A stretch of DNA of 24,099 bases from SYFI01 sp046095485 (GTDB taxonomy: Bacteria; Actinomycetota; Thermoleophilia; Miltoncostaeales; Miltoncostaeaceae). The DNA lies in assembly GCA_046095485.1 (NCBI GenBank), contig JBJTJN010000097.1, positions 1-24,099 on the forward strand, given 5' to 3'. Positions 9,238 through 15,234 of this stretch are shown here, in pieces. A program made the translations under genes and the position numbers. The notes beneath the pieces were generated by a model. It was not told the origin of the DNA. It saw nothing but the letters and a program-made list of their open reading frames with translations, and did not search any database. Position 1 is the first letter of the stretch. The number at the start of each line of letters is the position of its first letter.

Positions 9238-9811
9238 GCAGCGACTGCAGGCCCGGGCCGCGGTAGCGGCGGTCGTCGAAGCTGGCCACCACATCGGTCA
9301 CCTGCATCGCCTTGCGCAGCACCCGGGCCGGGGCGTTGCACACGATCCCCGCGCGGCTCACGCGCCACACGGCGAGATCAGCCGATGAGTTGCCCGCGTA
9401 GTCGAAGGCCCGCAAGCCGAAGTCGTCCACCAGGCGCGCGGCCTTGCGGTCGCCCGTGAGCGTCTCGGGAGGTAGCGCCCCGATGGCGCGCGTGAACACC
9501 CCCACGTAGTCGGCCACGGCGTCGGCCATCTCCTGCGTCGATCCGGTGGCCAGCACGATCTGCCGGCCCGTGGTGGCCTGCTGCTCGAGGTAGCGCACCA
9601 CCGAGGGCGAGTAGTGCAGCCGCGCGGCGTCGAGCCCCGCCTCGCGCCAGAGGAAGTGCCGGGCGTGGGCCTGCGACGACCGGGCGGCACCCACCACCTT
9701 GTGCGCGCGGTGCGGGGCGCGGCGGGCAACCTCGCCCACCAGCTGCAGCAGGGAATCGTGCGTGAGGAGCGTGCCGTCGAGGTCGACGACGAGGGGCGGC
9801 TCGCCGGCTAT
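9215..9811 (-). CDS. HAD-superfamily phosphatase-like protein, non-canonical start
   Basis: From an ATA at 9811 the protein has 198 residues and includes HAD motif I, LVVDLDGTLLTHDSLL, with the nucleophilic Asp10 and Asp12. Motif II is VLATGS, motif III Lys is in TGDRKAARLV, and the motif IV region is FDYAGNSSADLAVW. This last form is that of the HAD domain fused to UbiA-type prenyltransferases, but here the chain stops at SLLSLIAKN without the transferase. The first standard start in frame is a GTG at 9739, which would delete motif I, and no ATG, GTG or TTG exists further upstream before a stop. The ATA overlaps the upstream hydrolase stop (ATAG), with GAGG about 10 nt ahead, so ATA initiation, a frameshift from the hydrolase, or a base error are the options. 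Confidence 0.75.
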   Translation of the reverse strand: MAGEPPLVVDLDGTLLTHDSLLQLVGEVARRAPHRAHKVVGAARSSQAHARHFLWREAGLDAARLHYSPSVVRYLEQQATTGRQIVLATGSTQEMADAVADYVGVFTRAIGALPPETLTGDRKAARLVDDFGLRAFDYAGNSSADLAVWRVSRAGIVCNAPARVLRKAMQVTDVVASFDDRRYRGPGLQSLLSLIAKN

Positions 9812-10509
9812 GCGGTGACGGCCTCGGCCTTTTCGGCGATCGCCAGGCGCCGCACCGCGGCCACCAGCTCGGGGCCGCCGTCCTTGGCCATGTCGTGCCC
9901 GGCGCCCTCCACCACGTCGAAGGTGGCGGCGCGCAGCCAGATGGCCAGCTCGCGCTGGTCCTGGGCGGGCACGGCCTTGTCGTCGCTGCCGGCCAGGATG
10001 GCCACCGGGGCGTCCACCTGCGCCAGCGCGCCGCGCCAGTCGGGACGCGTGGCCATGGCCTCGGCGGCCAGCGCCTGGCCCTCGTCGCGGTTGCGCTCGC
10101 GAAGCGCGCGGGCGATGAGCATCCAGCGGTCGCGGCCGTCGCTGTCCTCGCCACGCGGGCCGATGCCCGACAGCACGAGGCCGCTCACCAGGCCCGGGTG
10201 GCCCAGCGCCAGGGCCAGCGCCGTGGCGCCACCCAGCCCGATGCCCACCATCACGGCCCCGCCGCCCTCGCCGGCCACGAGGCGGGCGACGTCAGACGCG
10301 AAGTCGTCGATGCTCCACGGCCCCGCCGGGCACGGCGAGTCGCCGTGGCCGCGAAGCTCGGGGATGAGCAACCGGTGGTCGCTGAGCAGCGGCTTGAGGG
10401 CCTTCTGAAGGTCCTTGGCCGGCCGGCCGACGTCGTGGAGCGCCACCACCAGGGGACCATCCCCCTTGGTGGTGAACGTGAGATTGATTGCAGGCGGAAG
10501 CGATGGCAT
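9808..10509 (-). CDS. Alpha/beta-hydrolase-fold protein lacking the catalytic Ser
   Basis: A 233-residue cytoplasmic protein with the fold's landmarks: VVALHDVGRPA (oxyanion region, about 21-31), LRGHGDSP (52-59), the strand-elbow VMVGIGLGGATAL (87-99), LAGSDDKAVP (172-181) with the acid Asp176 or Asp177, and EGAGHDMA (201-208) with His205. The elbow should read G-x-S-x-G, but residue 91 is Gly (codon GGG), so the nucleophile is absent. It may be a binding protein, a cofactor-free lyase-like enzyme, or catalytically dead. A good promoter (TTGACT-N18-TACCCT) ends 9 nt before the ATG, so the mRNA is probably leaderless. Its stop overlaps the start of the HAD gene. It lies downstream of a canonical hydrolase of similar size. 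Confidence 0.88.
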   Translation of the reverse strand: MPSLPPAINLTFTTKGDGPLVVALHDVGRPAKDLQKALKPLLSDHRLLIPELRGHGDSPCPAGPWSIDDFASDVARLVAGEGGGAVMVGIGLGGATALALALGHPGLVSGLVLSGIGPRGEDSDGRDRWMLIARALRERNRDEGQALAAEAMATRPDWRGALAQVDAPVAILAGSDDKAVPAQDQRELAIWLRAATFDVVEGAGHDMAKDGGPELVAAVRRLAIAEKAEAVTA

Positions 10510-10518
10510 AGGTCGGGC

Positions 10519-10548
10519 AGGGTACGTCGCCGCGCCCTAGCGAGTCAA
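10519..10548 (-). promoter_or_regulatory. Sigma-70-type promoter of the Ser-less hydrolase
   Basis: On the minus strand TTGACT (10548-10543), an 18-nt spacer and TACCCT (10524-10519) form the clearest promoter in the window. The -10 box ends 9 nt before the ATG at 10509, so transcription should start at or next to the start codon. Confidence 0.65.
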
Positions 10549-10627
10549 GAAAACCACCCATTAGCAGGACGTTCCCCATCCTCACGGATGCGCCATGGGC
10601 CTCCGGAAGCGGTCGCCGCCGCCCGAT

Positions 10628-11338
10628 TCAGCCGATGAACTCGATGACCAGCTCGGCCCACTCCTGGGGCTGCTCGAGGGCGGTCATGTGGCCCGATCCG
10701 CCGATCACGGCCAGGCGGGCGTCGGGGATTCCCTGCGCCAGCACGGTGGCGAGCGGCGGAGGGGTCACCTGGTCGTGCTCGCCCACGATCACCAGCGTGG
10801 GCACGGCGATGCGCGGCAAGAGGGCGGTGTGGTCGGGCCGCCGGCTGATGGCGATGGTGGCCTCGGCCATGGCGTCGGCGGTCTGGGCCGATGCCAGCTC
10901 GGTGAGCCTGGCCACGGCGTGGTCAGACGGCGCCGGGCCCAGCGCGCGCTGCACGAACGCCGGGATGAACTGCGCGGTGCCGTCGCGTCGCAGGGCGTCG
11001 GCCGCCTCGCGCCGCGCCTCGAGCCCCTCGGGCGTCTCGCCCTCGGCACGGGTGTCGGCCAGCACCAGCCGCCCCACGCGGTCGGGGTGGCGCGCCACGA
11101 TGGCCTGCGCCAGGTAACCGCCCATCGAGAGCCCGGCCACCACCGACCCGGGCGGGATGTCCGGAGCCAGGCGGTCGGCCGCCTCGTCCATGGTCCAGCC
11201 GGGCCACGCGGGGCTGGCGCCGAAGCCCGGCAGGTCGGGGGCCATCACCTGGTGCCCCGCGGCCTCGAGCGCGGGAGCGACGTCGTCCCAGAACCGGTGG
11301 TCCACCGGGAACGGATGCAAGAGCACGACGGTTGCCAC
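10628..11338 (-). CDS. Alpha/beta hydrolase with intact catalytic triad
   Basis: A 236-residue cytoplasmic hydrolase starting at GTG 11338 with AGGAGG 4 nt ahead. The sequence opens VATVVLLHPFPVDHRFWDDV with the HPF oxyanion turn. The triad is Ser71 in AGLSMGGYLAQ, Asp189 in VGEHDQVTP and His217 in GGSGHMTALEQP. The LPGFGASP segment and cap length resemble esterases and 3-oxoadipate enol-lactonase-like hydrolases. The substrate is not predictable. It follows the O-antigen-ligase-like gene by 41 nt on the same strand, and a second, Ser-less hydrolase follows it. A long open frame continues upstream of the GTG only because the neighbouring gene is GC-rich. Confidence 0.9.
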   Translation of the reverse strand: MATVVLLHPFPVDHRFWDDVAPALEAAGHQVMAPDLPGFGASPAWPGWTMDEAADRLAPDIPPGSVVAGLSMGGYLAQAIVARHPDRVGRLVLADTRAEGETPEGLEARREAADALRRDGTAQFIPAFVQRALGPAPSDHAVARLTELASAQTADAMAEATIAISRRPDHTALLPRIAVPTLVIVGEHDQVTPPPLATVLAQGIPDARLAVIGGSGHMTALEQPQEWAELVIEFIG

Positions 11339-11356
11339 GGGTCCTCCTGGTCGGTT

Positions 11357-11389
11357 GCTCGTCGGGCGCTCGTCGGGCGCTAGTCGGTC
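11357..11389. repeat. Three 11-bp tandem units at an operon junction
   Basis: GCTCGTCGGGC is present twice without gaps (11357-11378), and GCTAGTCGGTC follows as a diverged third copy. The third unit contains the stop codon of the O-antigen-ligase-like gene. This probably reflects local slippage, and length variation here would alter the distance to the next gene. Confidence 0.5.
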
Positions 11390-13293
11390 GCCTCGAGCGC
11401 CAGGCGCGCGCGGGCGTCGTTGGGGCTCAGCACCAGCACCTGCTGCCACGCCGCGCGTCCGGCCGCGGTATCGCCGTACGAGATCGCCAGCAGGGTCCAT
11501 GACGCCGGGTTGGACGGCTGCACCACGGTGGCCTGCCGGGCCGCGGTGCGCATGCCCACGGGGTCGCCGGCCAGGGCGGCCGCGCGGGCGCGCAGCAGCC
11601 ACGGCTGCACGGCCAGCGGGTTGAGGTCTGACGCCTCCATGGCCCGCTCCTGGGCGATGGCCGGCTGCCCGGCCGAGATCGCCTGGTTGCCCGACGCCAC
11701 CTTCTCCTGGCTCCACCAGGGCAGCACGGCGCTGAGCACGATCACGGGCGCCAGCGCCCACGCGCCCGCCACCAGCGGTCGGGGCAGTGCCCGCCCGGGC
11801 GCCGCCGGACCAGGCGCGGCCGAGGCGATCACCACTCCTCCCGCGGCCATGGCGGCCGTGGTGAGGGCGGGCACGGTCCAGCTCCAGTCGAGTTGCGACT
11901 GCAGCACGAACGCCCCGAACACCGCCAGCGGCAGGGCCACGGTGGGCGGCGCGCGATCCTGGAACGCCCGCACCGCGGCCCACGCCACCCCGGCGATGAG
12001 GCACCCGAGCAGCGCGAGGCCGATGATTCCCAGGCCCGATCCGATCTCGAGCACCAGGTTGTGCGGCTGGCGCACGTTGAGGCGGTCCTCGCCGCTCAGC
12101 CGCTCGCGCAGGTGCACCAGCGGGAACGTGCCGGCGCCCTCGCCCACCAGGGCGTTGCCGCGCACCGATCGCGCGGCCTCGCCCCACCAGTCGAGCCGCT
12201 GGTTGGTGTCCAGGCTTCCGAGCCTGCCGGGGGTGTTGGCCAGCCCACCCGAGGCGCCGGTGATCTCCGAGGTGCGCGCCGATATCCACGTGCCCACGTC
12301 GCGCGGCTTGGCCAGGGCGTACGCGCCCGCCACGGCCACGAGCGCCAGCACGGCCACGATGGCGGCGATCCCCGCGCGCCGCCGCGTGAGGCGCCCGCCG
12401 CCCATGAGCCGCCGGATTCCCCAGGCCACCCCTGCCGCGATGGCCAGCCCCAGCAGCAGGCGCCACAGCAGGCCGAGCCCGGCGTCGCTGCGGTCGGCGG
12501 CGATGAGGGCGTCGTCGGTCAGCGCATCGGTGGTGAGGCCATAGGCCACGGGCAGGATCGCCCCCACGATTCCGCCGGCCACGGCCGATGCCTGCCGCAC
12601 GCGGCCGGGCATGAGGCCGATCACGATCACCAGCACCGCGATGAAGGCCAATAGGCCGCTGCGCGAGTAGGTGAGCACCAGGGTGGTCACCACCACGGCC
12701 ATGGCCGCCGCCGCGCCCATGAGGTCGCGCTCGTCGCCACCCCGGCGCGACGCCCACCAGAGGATTCCCGGCACGGCGATCACCGCCACCAGCGCCAGGG
12801 CGTTCCAGTAGCCCACCGGTGCCTGCAGGCGCGAGGGCTCGAAGTCGCTGCCGAACACCGTGGGCAGGCACCGCGCCAAGAGCGCCCAGATCACCACCGG
12901 CGTGGCCGCGATTGCCAGCCCGGCCGCGAAGCGCTCGGGCGCCCGCGGGATGAGCGACGCCAGGGCGATGCCGATGACCAGCGCCAGGGTGGCCAGGGCG
13001 ATGCGGTTGGCCTCGGTCCACGACAGGTCGCCGGCCAGCGACCACCCGATGGAGATTCCGGCCCACAGCGCCAGGCCGCCGAGGCCACCGATGGCCAGCA
13101 GGGCAGGGCCCGACCGCGGCGCCGCGCGGTCGCGCGAACGCATGAGCGCCCAGGCCGCGAAGGGAGCGGCCACGAGCGCCGCCAGCATGGCCGCGGTGGC
13201 CCCGCGCGTGGCAAGGCCATCGCCCAGGTCGATGCCGCCGCTCAGCACGGCGAGCACGGCCCAGGCCGCCAGCAGCAGGCCGCCGGCGATCAT
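11380..13293 (-). CDS. O-antigen ligase/polymerase-like membrane protein with C-terminal TPR-like region
   Basis: A 637-residue polytopic inner-membrane protein of the Wzy/RfaL (O-antigen ligase) type, expected to transfer or polymerise lipid-linked glycans on the outer face. Seen: about a dozen hydrophobic segments from residue 1 to 495 and again at 507-527; TYSRSGLLAF (208-217); the large extracytoplasmic loop with TNQRLDWWGEAARSV, VGEGAGTFP (383-391) and RQPHNLVLEIGSGLGIIGL (from 408), which are the family signature. Residues about 530-637 form TPR-like helices (ASGNQAISAGQPAIAQERAM; ALAGDPVGMRTAARQATVVQ). The ATG at 13293 has no nearby ribosome site, but AGGAGG lies 7 nt before an in-frame CTG at 13326, which would add 11 residues including two Arg before the first membrane segment. 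The acceptor and glycan are unknown; no glycosyltransferases are in the window. Confidence 0.85.
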   Translation of the reverse strand: MIAGGLLLAAWAVLAVLSGGIDLGDGLATRGATAAMLAALVAAPFAAWALMRSRDRAAPRSGPALLAIGGLGGLALWAGISIGWSLAGDLSWTEANRIALATLALVIGIALASLIPRAPERFAAGLAIAATPVVIWALLARCLPTVFGSDFEPSRLQAPVGYWNALALVAVIAVPGILWWASRRGGDERDLMGAAAAMAVVVTTLVLTYSRSGLLAFIAVLVIVIGLMPGRVRQASAVAGGIVGAILPVAYGLTTDALTDDALIAADRSDAGLGLLWRLLLGLAIAAGVAWGIRRLMGGGRLTRRRAGIAAIVAVLALVAVAGAYALAKPRDVGTWISARTSEITGASGGLANTPGRLGSLDTNQRLDWWGEAARSVRGNALVGEGAGTFPLVHLRERLSGEDRLNVRQPHNLVLEIGSGLGIIGLALLGCLIAGVAWAAVRAFQDRAPPTVALPLAVFGAFVLQSQLDWSWTVPALTTAAMAAGGVVIASAAPGPAAPGRALPRPLVAGAWALAPVIVLSAVLPWWSQEKVASGNQAISAGQPAIAQERAMEASDLNPLAVQPWLLRARAAALAGDPVGMRTAARQATVVQPSNPASWTLLAISYGDTAAGRAAWQQVLVLSPNDARARLALEATD

Positions 13294-13359
13294 CGCGCCA
13301 CGTGCGCGCGCGACCGCGCCGGTCAGCGTGGGTCCTCCTGACCGGCTACGCTCGCCTGC

Positions 13360-13908
13360 GTGTCTGCCGCCCTCATCCGCCGCAGCGTAGCCGTGTCGTT
13401 CGTCGTCGCGCTCCTGCTGGGCGTGTTCGCCATGCCCGCCCTTGCGGGCGGCCGCCAGGTGCTGGCCGACTACGAGGACAACGGCCAGATCAACGGCTGC
13501 TACACGCTGGCCGACTACGAAGAGGCCCTCAAGCTCATCCGGCCCGACCAGCAGCAGTACGGCGCGGCCGTCGATGTGATCCGCCAGGCCGAGCTCACCA
13601 ACATCCGGCGCCCGGGCCAGGCCTGCGGCGCCACCTCGGCATCGGGGTCGTCGGCCGACGTGCCGGCGGGCGATGAATCGGCGTCGGCGCAGGACCCCAG
13701 CGGGTCGGGCGACGGCACCATCGAGCAGGACGAGGGCGGCCTCAGCGCCGTGGCCATCGCCATCATCGTGGCCGTGGGCCTGGCGCTCATCGGCTTTGTG
13801 ATCTACCTCATCGCATCGCGCCGCGGCGGCTCGGGCGGCGATGGCAGTGGTGAGGGCAGCGGCGCGGGCGGCAGCGGCGACGGGCCGGGCGGCGCGGGCA
13901 GCGCATGA
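13360..13908 (+). CDS. Secreted or membrane-anchored protein co-transcribed with signal peptidase
   Basis: A 182-residue protein of unknown function. Residues 1-30 form a signal peptide (MSAALIRRSVAVSFVVALLL then GVFAMPALAGG, likely cut after ALA). A short helical domain follows (NGQINGCYTLADYEEALKLI ... IRRPGQACGA) with two Cys that could pair outside the membrane. After an acidic Ser/Gly linker comes a membrane segment at about 128-150 (AVAIAIIVAVGLALIGFVIY), then RR and a Gly/Ser-rich tail. The predicted topology is domain outside, Gly tail inside. The GTG at 13360 has TACGCT exactly 7 nt upstream, fitting a leaderless start. Its stop overlaps the lepB ATG (ATGA), which implies a shared role in export or processing; that role is inference. 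Confidence 0.8.
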   Translation: MSAALIRRSVAVSFVVALLLGVFAMPALAGGRQVLADYEDNGQINGCYTLADYEEALKLIRPDQQQYGAAVDVIRQAELTNIRRPGQACGATSASGSSADVPAGDESASAQDPSGSGDGTIEQDEGGLSAVAIAIIVAVGLALIGFVIYLIASRRGGSGGDGSGEGSGAGGSGDGPGGAGSA

Positions 13909-14624
13909 GGAAGGTCATCAAGGACCTCATCCTGCCGGTGGCGGTGGCGGTCACGCTCGCGTTCGTGATCCAGGCGTCGGTGGCCAAGCCGTATGAGATC
14001 CCCACCAACTCCATGTACCCGGCCATCCAGGGCGCCAACTCCACCGGCGACCGCGCCCCCGACCGGGTCATCGCCAACCGCGTCATCTACAAGCTGCGCG
14101 ATATCTCGCGCGGCGACGTGGTGGTGTTCGATCCCACTCCGGGCGCCCGCGCAGCGTGCAGCGAGCCCGGAGACGTGCCGTTCGTCAAGCGGGTCATCGG
14201 CCTGCCGGGTGACATCGTCACGGTGAAGCAGGAGACCATCTCGCAGTCCAACGCCAACCCGGCGCTTCGCCCGGGCGGGGCACTGGCGGTGCGCCGCGTG
14301 GCCGAGCCCAACTCGTTCGGGCCCGACGGCGTGCGCGAGGAGACCCTCGGCGAGGGTGATGTCACCTACGTCACGTACGTGAAGAAGGCCGGCGAGGCCA
14401 CGGCCCACCCACTGGTGATCGACTCGGCGATCACGCCCGACTACGAGGCCAGCTTCCCCGAGGTGCCGGCCGACAACCTGCTGGTGCTGGGCGACAACCG
14501 CCCGGGCTCATGCGACGCCCACGTGTGGCTGGAGCGCGACGCCGAGTTCACGCCGCAGTCGAACGTGATCGGCCAGGCCGAGATGATCTACTGGCCCATC
14601 TCGCGGGTGCGCTTCCTCAGCTAG
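13905..14624 (+). CDS. lepB: Signal peptidase I
   Basis: A 239-residue membrane serine protease that cuts signal peptides from exported proteins. Residues 7-27 are the single N-terminal membrane anchor. Box B is YEIPTNSMYPAI with catalytic Ser36; box D is VPFVKRVIGLPGD with general-base Lys95; box E is LGDNRPGSCDAHVW near 195-208 with the conserved GDNR. The box E end reads CDAHVW rather than the usual SxDSR form, a mild departure. Between Lys95 and box E is a beta-rich insertion typical of actinobacterial enzymes. Translation is coupled to the upstream anchored protein by a 4-nt overlap. Three predicted exported proteins lie within 5 kb, so it may serve them, though housekeeping function is equally possible. 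Confidence 0.93.
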   Translation: MRKVIKDLILPVAVAVTLAFVIQASVAKPYEIPTNSMYPAIQGANSTGDRAPDRVIANRVIYKLRDISRGDVVVFDPTPGARAACSEPGDVPFVKRVIGLPGDIVTVKQETISQSNANPALRPGGALAVRRVAEPNSFGPDGVREETLGEGDVTYVTYVKKAGEATAHPLVIDSAITPDYEASFPEVPADNLLVLGDNRPGSCDAHVWLERDAEFTPQSNVIGQAEMIYWPISRVRFLS

Positions 14625-14647
14625 AAGGGCGCGACGGTGACGCGGGG

Positions 14648-15172
14648 CTAGCCGGTGACCCGCGGCGTGGGCGCGGCGCGCACGATGCGGATGACCGGCG
14701 ACTGCGTGTAGGGGCGTGCCGAGCACCTGCAGGTGGACGACGCGCTGGCCGCGAGCCGCACGTTCACGGTGCGATCGGCAACCGCGCGCAGGGTGACCGC
14801 GCGCGAGTGCTCGGTGCCCGCCGGCAGGTCGCCCATCGAGAAGCACACCCTGCGCCCCTTGCGCTGTGCCCCTGTGGCCTGCGCCACGCTGAGCTGCGGC
14901 GGCGGGGCAAGGCAGGCGGTCACCGCGGTGGCGGCCTGCGTGCCGGTGCTCAGCACCACGAGGGTGGCGCGCACGTCGGCCCCGCTGGTGACGGTGGTCG
15001 GGTTGGTGGTGAGCGTGAGCGCCAGGCTGCCCAGGGAGTCGGTGGCGGTGGACGTCGCCGTGGGGGATGCCGGGGCAGATGCCCGCGCGGCGGATGCCGG
15101 CGCCACGGATGCCAGGGCGGGAACGGCGGTGGCGATCAGGGCCATGCCGACGGGGAGTCGAGCGCGCATCAT
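14648..15172 (-). CDS. Secreted DUF11-like (bacterial immunoglobulin-like) protein
   Basis: A 174-residue predicted exported protein. Starting at ATG 15172 (or the next codon, also ATG), MMRARLPVGMALIATAVPAL then ASVAPASAA is a signal peptide. A Ser/Thr/Ala/Pro linker leads to one beta-sandwich domain at about 48-150: LALTLTTNPTTVTSGADVRA, LVVLSTGTQAATAVTACLAP, then CFSMGDLPAGTEHSRAVTLR. The asymmetric 'GDLPAGT...VTLRA' ending is characteristic of DUF11-type repeats. Four Cys are present, two of them in CRC near the end. No sorting signal or membrane anchor follows. There is no Shine-Dalgarno, but TACGGT ends 8 nt before the ATG. It is divergent from the Gly-rich surface protein gene by 62 nt, so the two may be expressed together. 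A longer start at 15256 would destroy the signal peptide and is rejected. Confidence 0.75.
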   Translation of the reverse strand: MMRARLPVGMALIATAVPALASVAPASAARASAPASPTATSTATDSLGSLALTLTTNPTTVTSGADVRATLVVLSTGTQAATAVTACLAPPPQLSVAQATGAQRKGRRVCFSMGDLPAGTEHSRAVTLRAVADRTVNVRLAASASSTCRCSARPYTQSPVIRIVRAAPTPRVTG

Positions 15173-15234
15173 CGACGATGACCGTACAGACCCGTTCGGA
15201 AAGTCGCGTGGCGTGTGAGTAGGTTTAGCCGCAC
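15173..15234. promoter_or_regulatory. Compact divergent promoters for two exported proteins
   Basis: This 62-nt gap separates two divergent genes. On the minus strand TACGGT (15186-15181) ends 8 nt before the ATG at 15172. On the plus strand TAGGTT (15220-15225) ends 9 nt before the GTG at 15235, with a weak TTCGGA (15195-15200) 19 nt upstream of it. Neither gene has a ribosome-binding site, so both are likely leaderless and may share control. Confidence 0.45.

Noticed and set aside
10628..13066. 812-residue frame that would fuse a long N-terminal region to the alpha/beta hydrolase
   Set aside because: The N-terminal part is the O-antigen-ligase-like gene read in the wrong frame; the hydrolase has its own GTG and AGGAGG.
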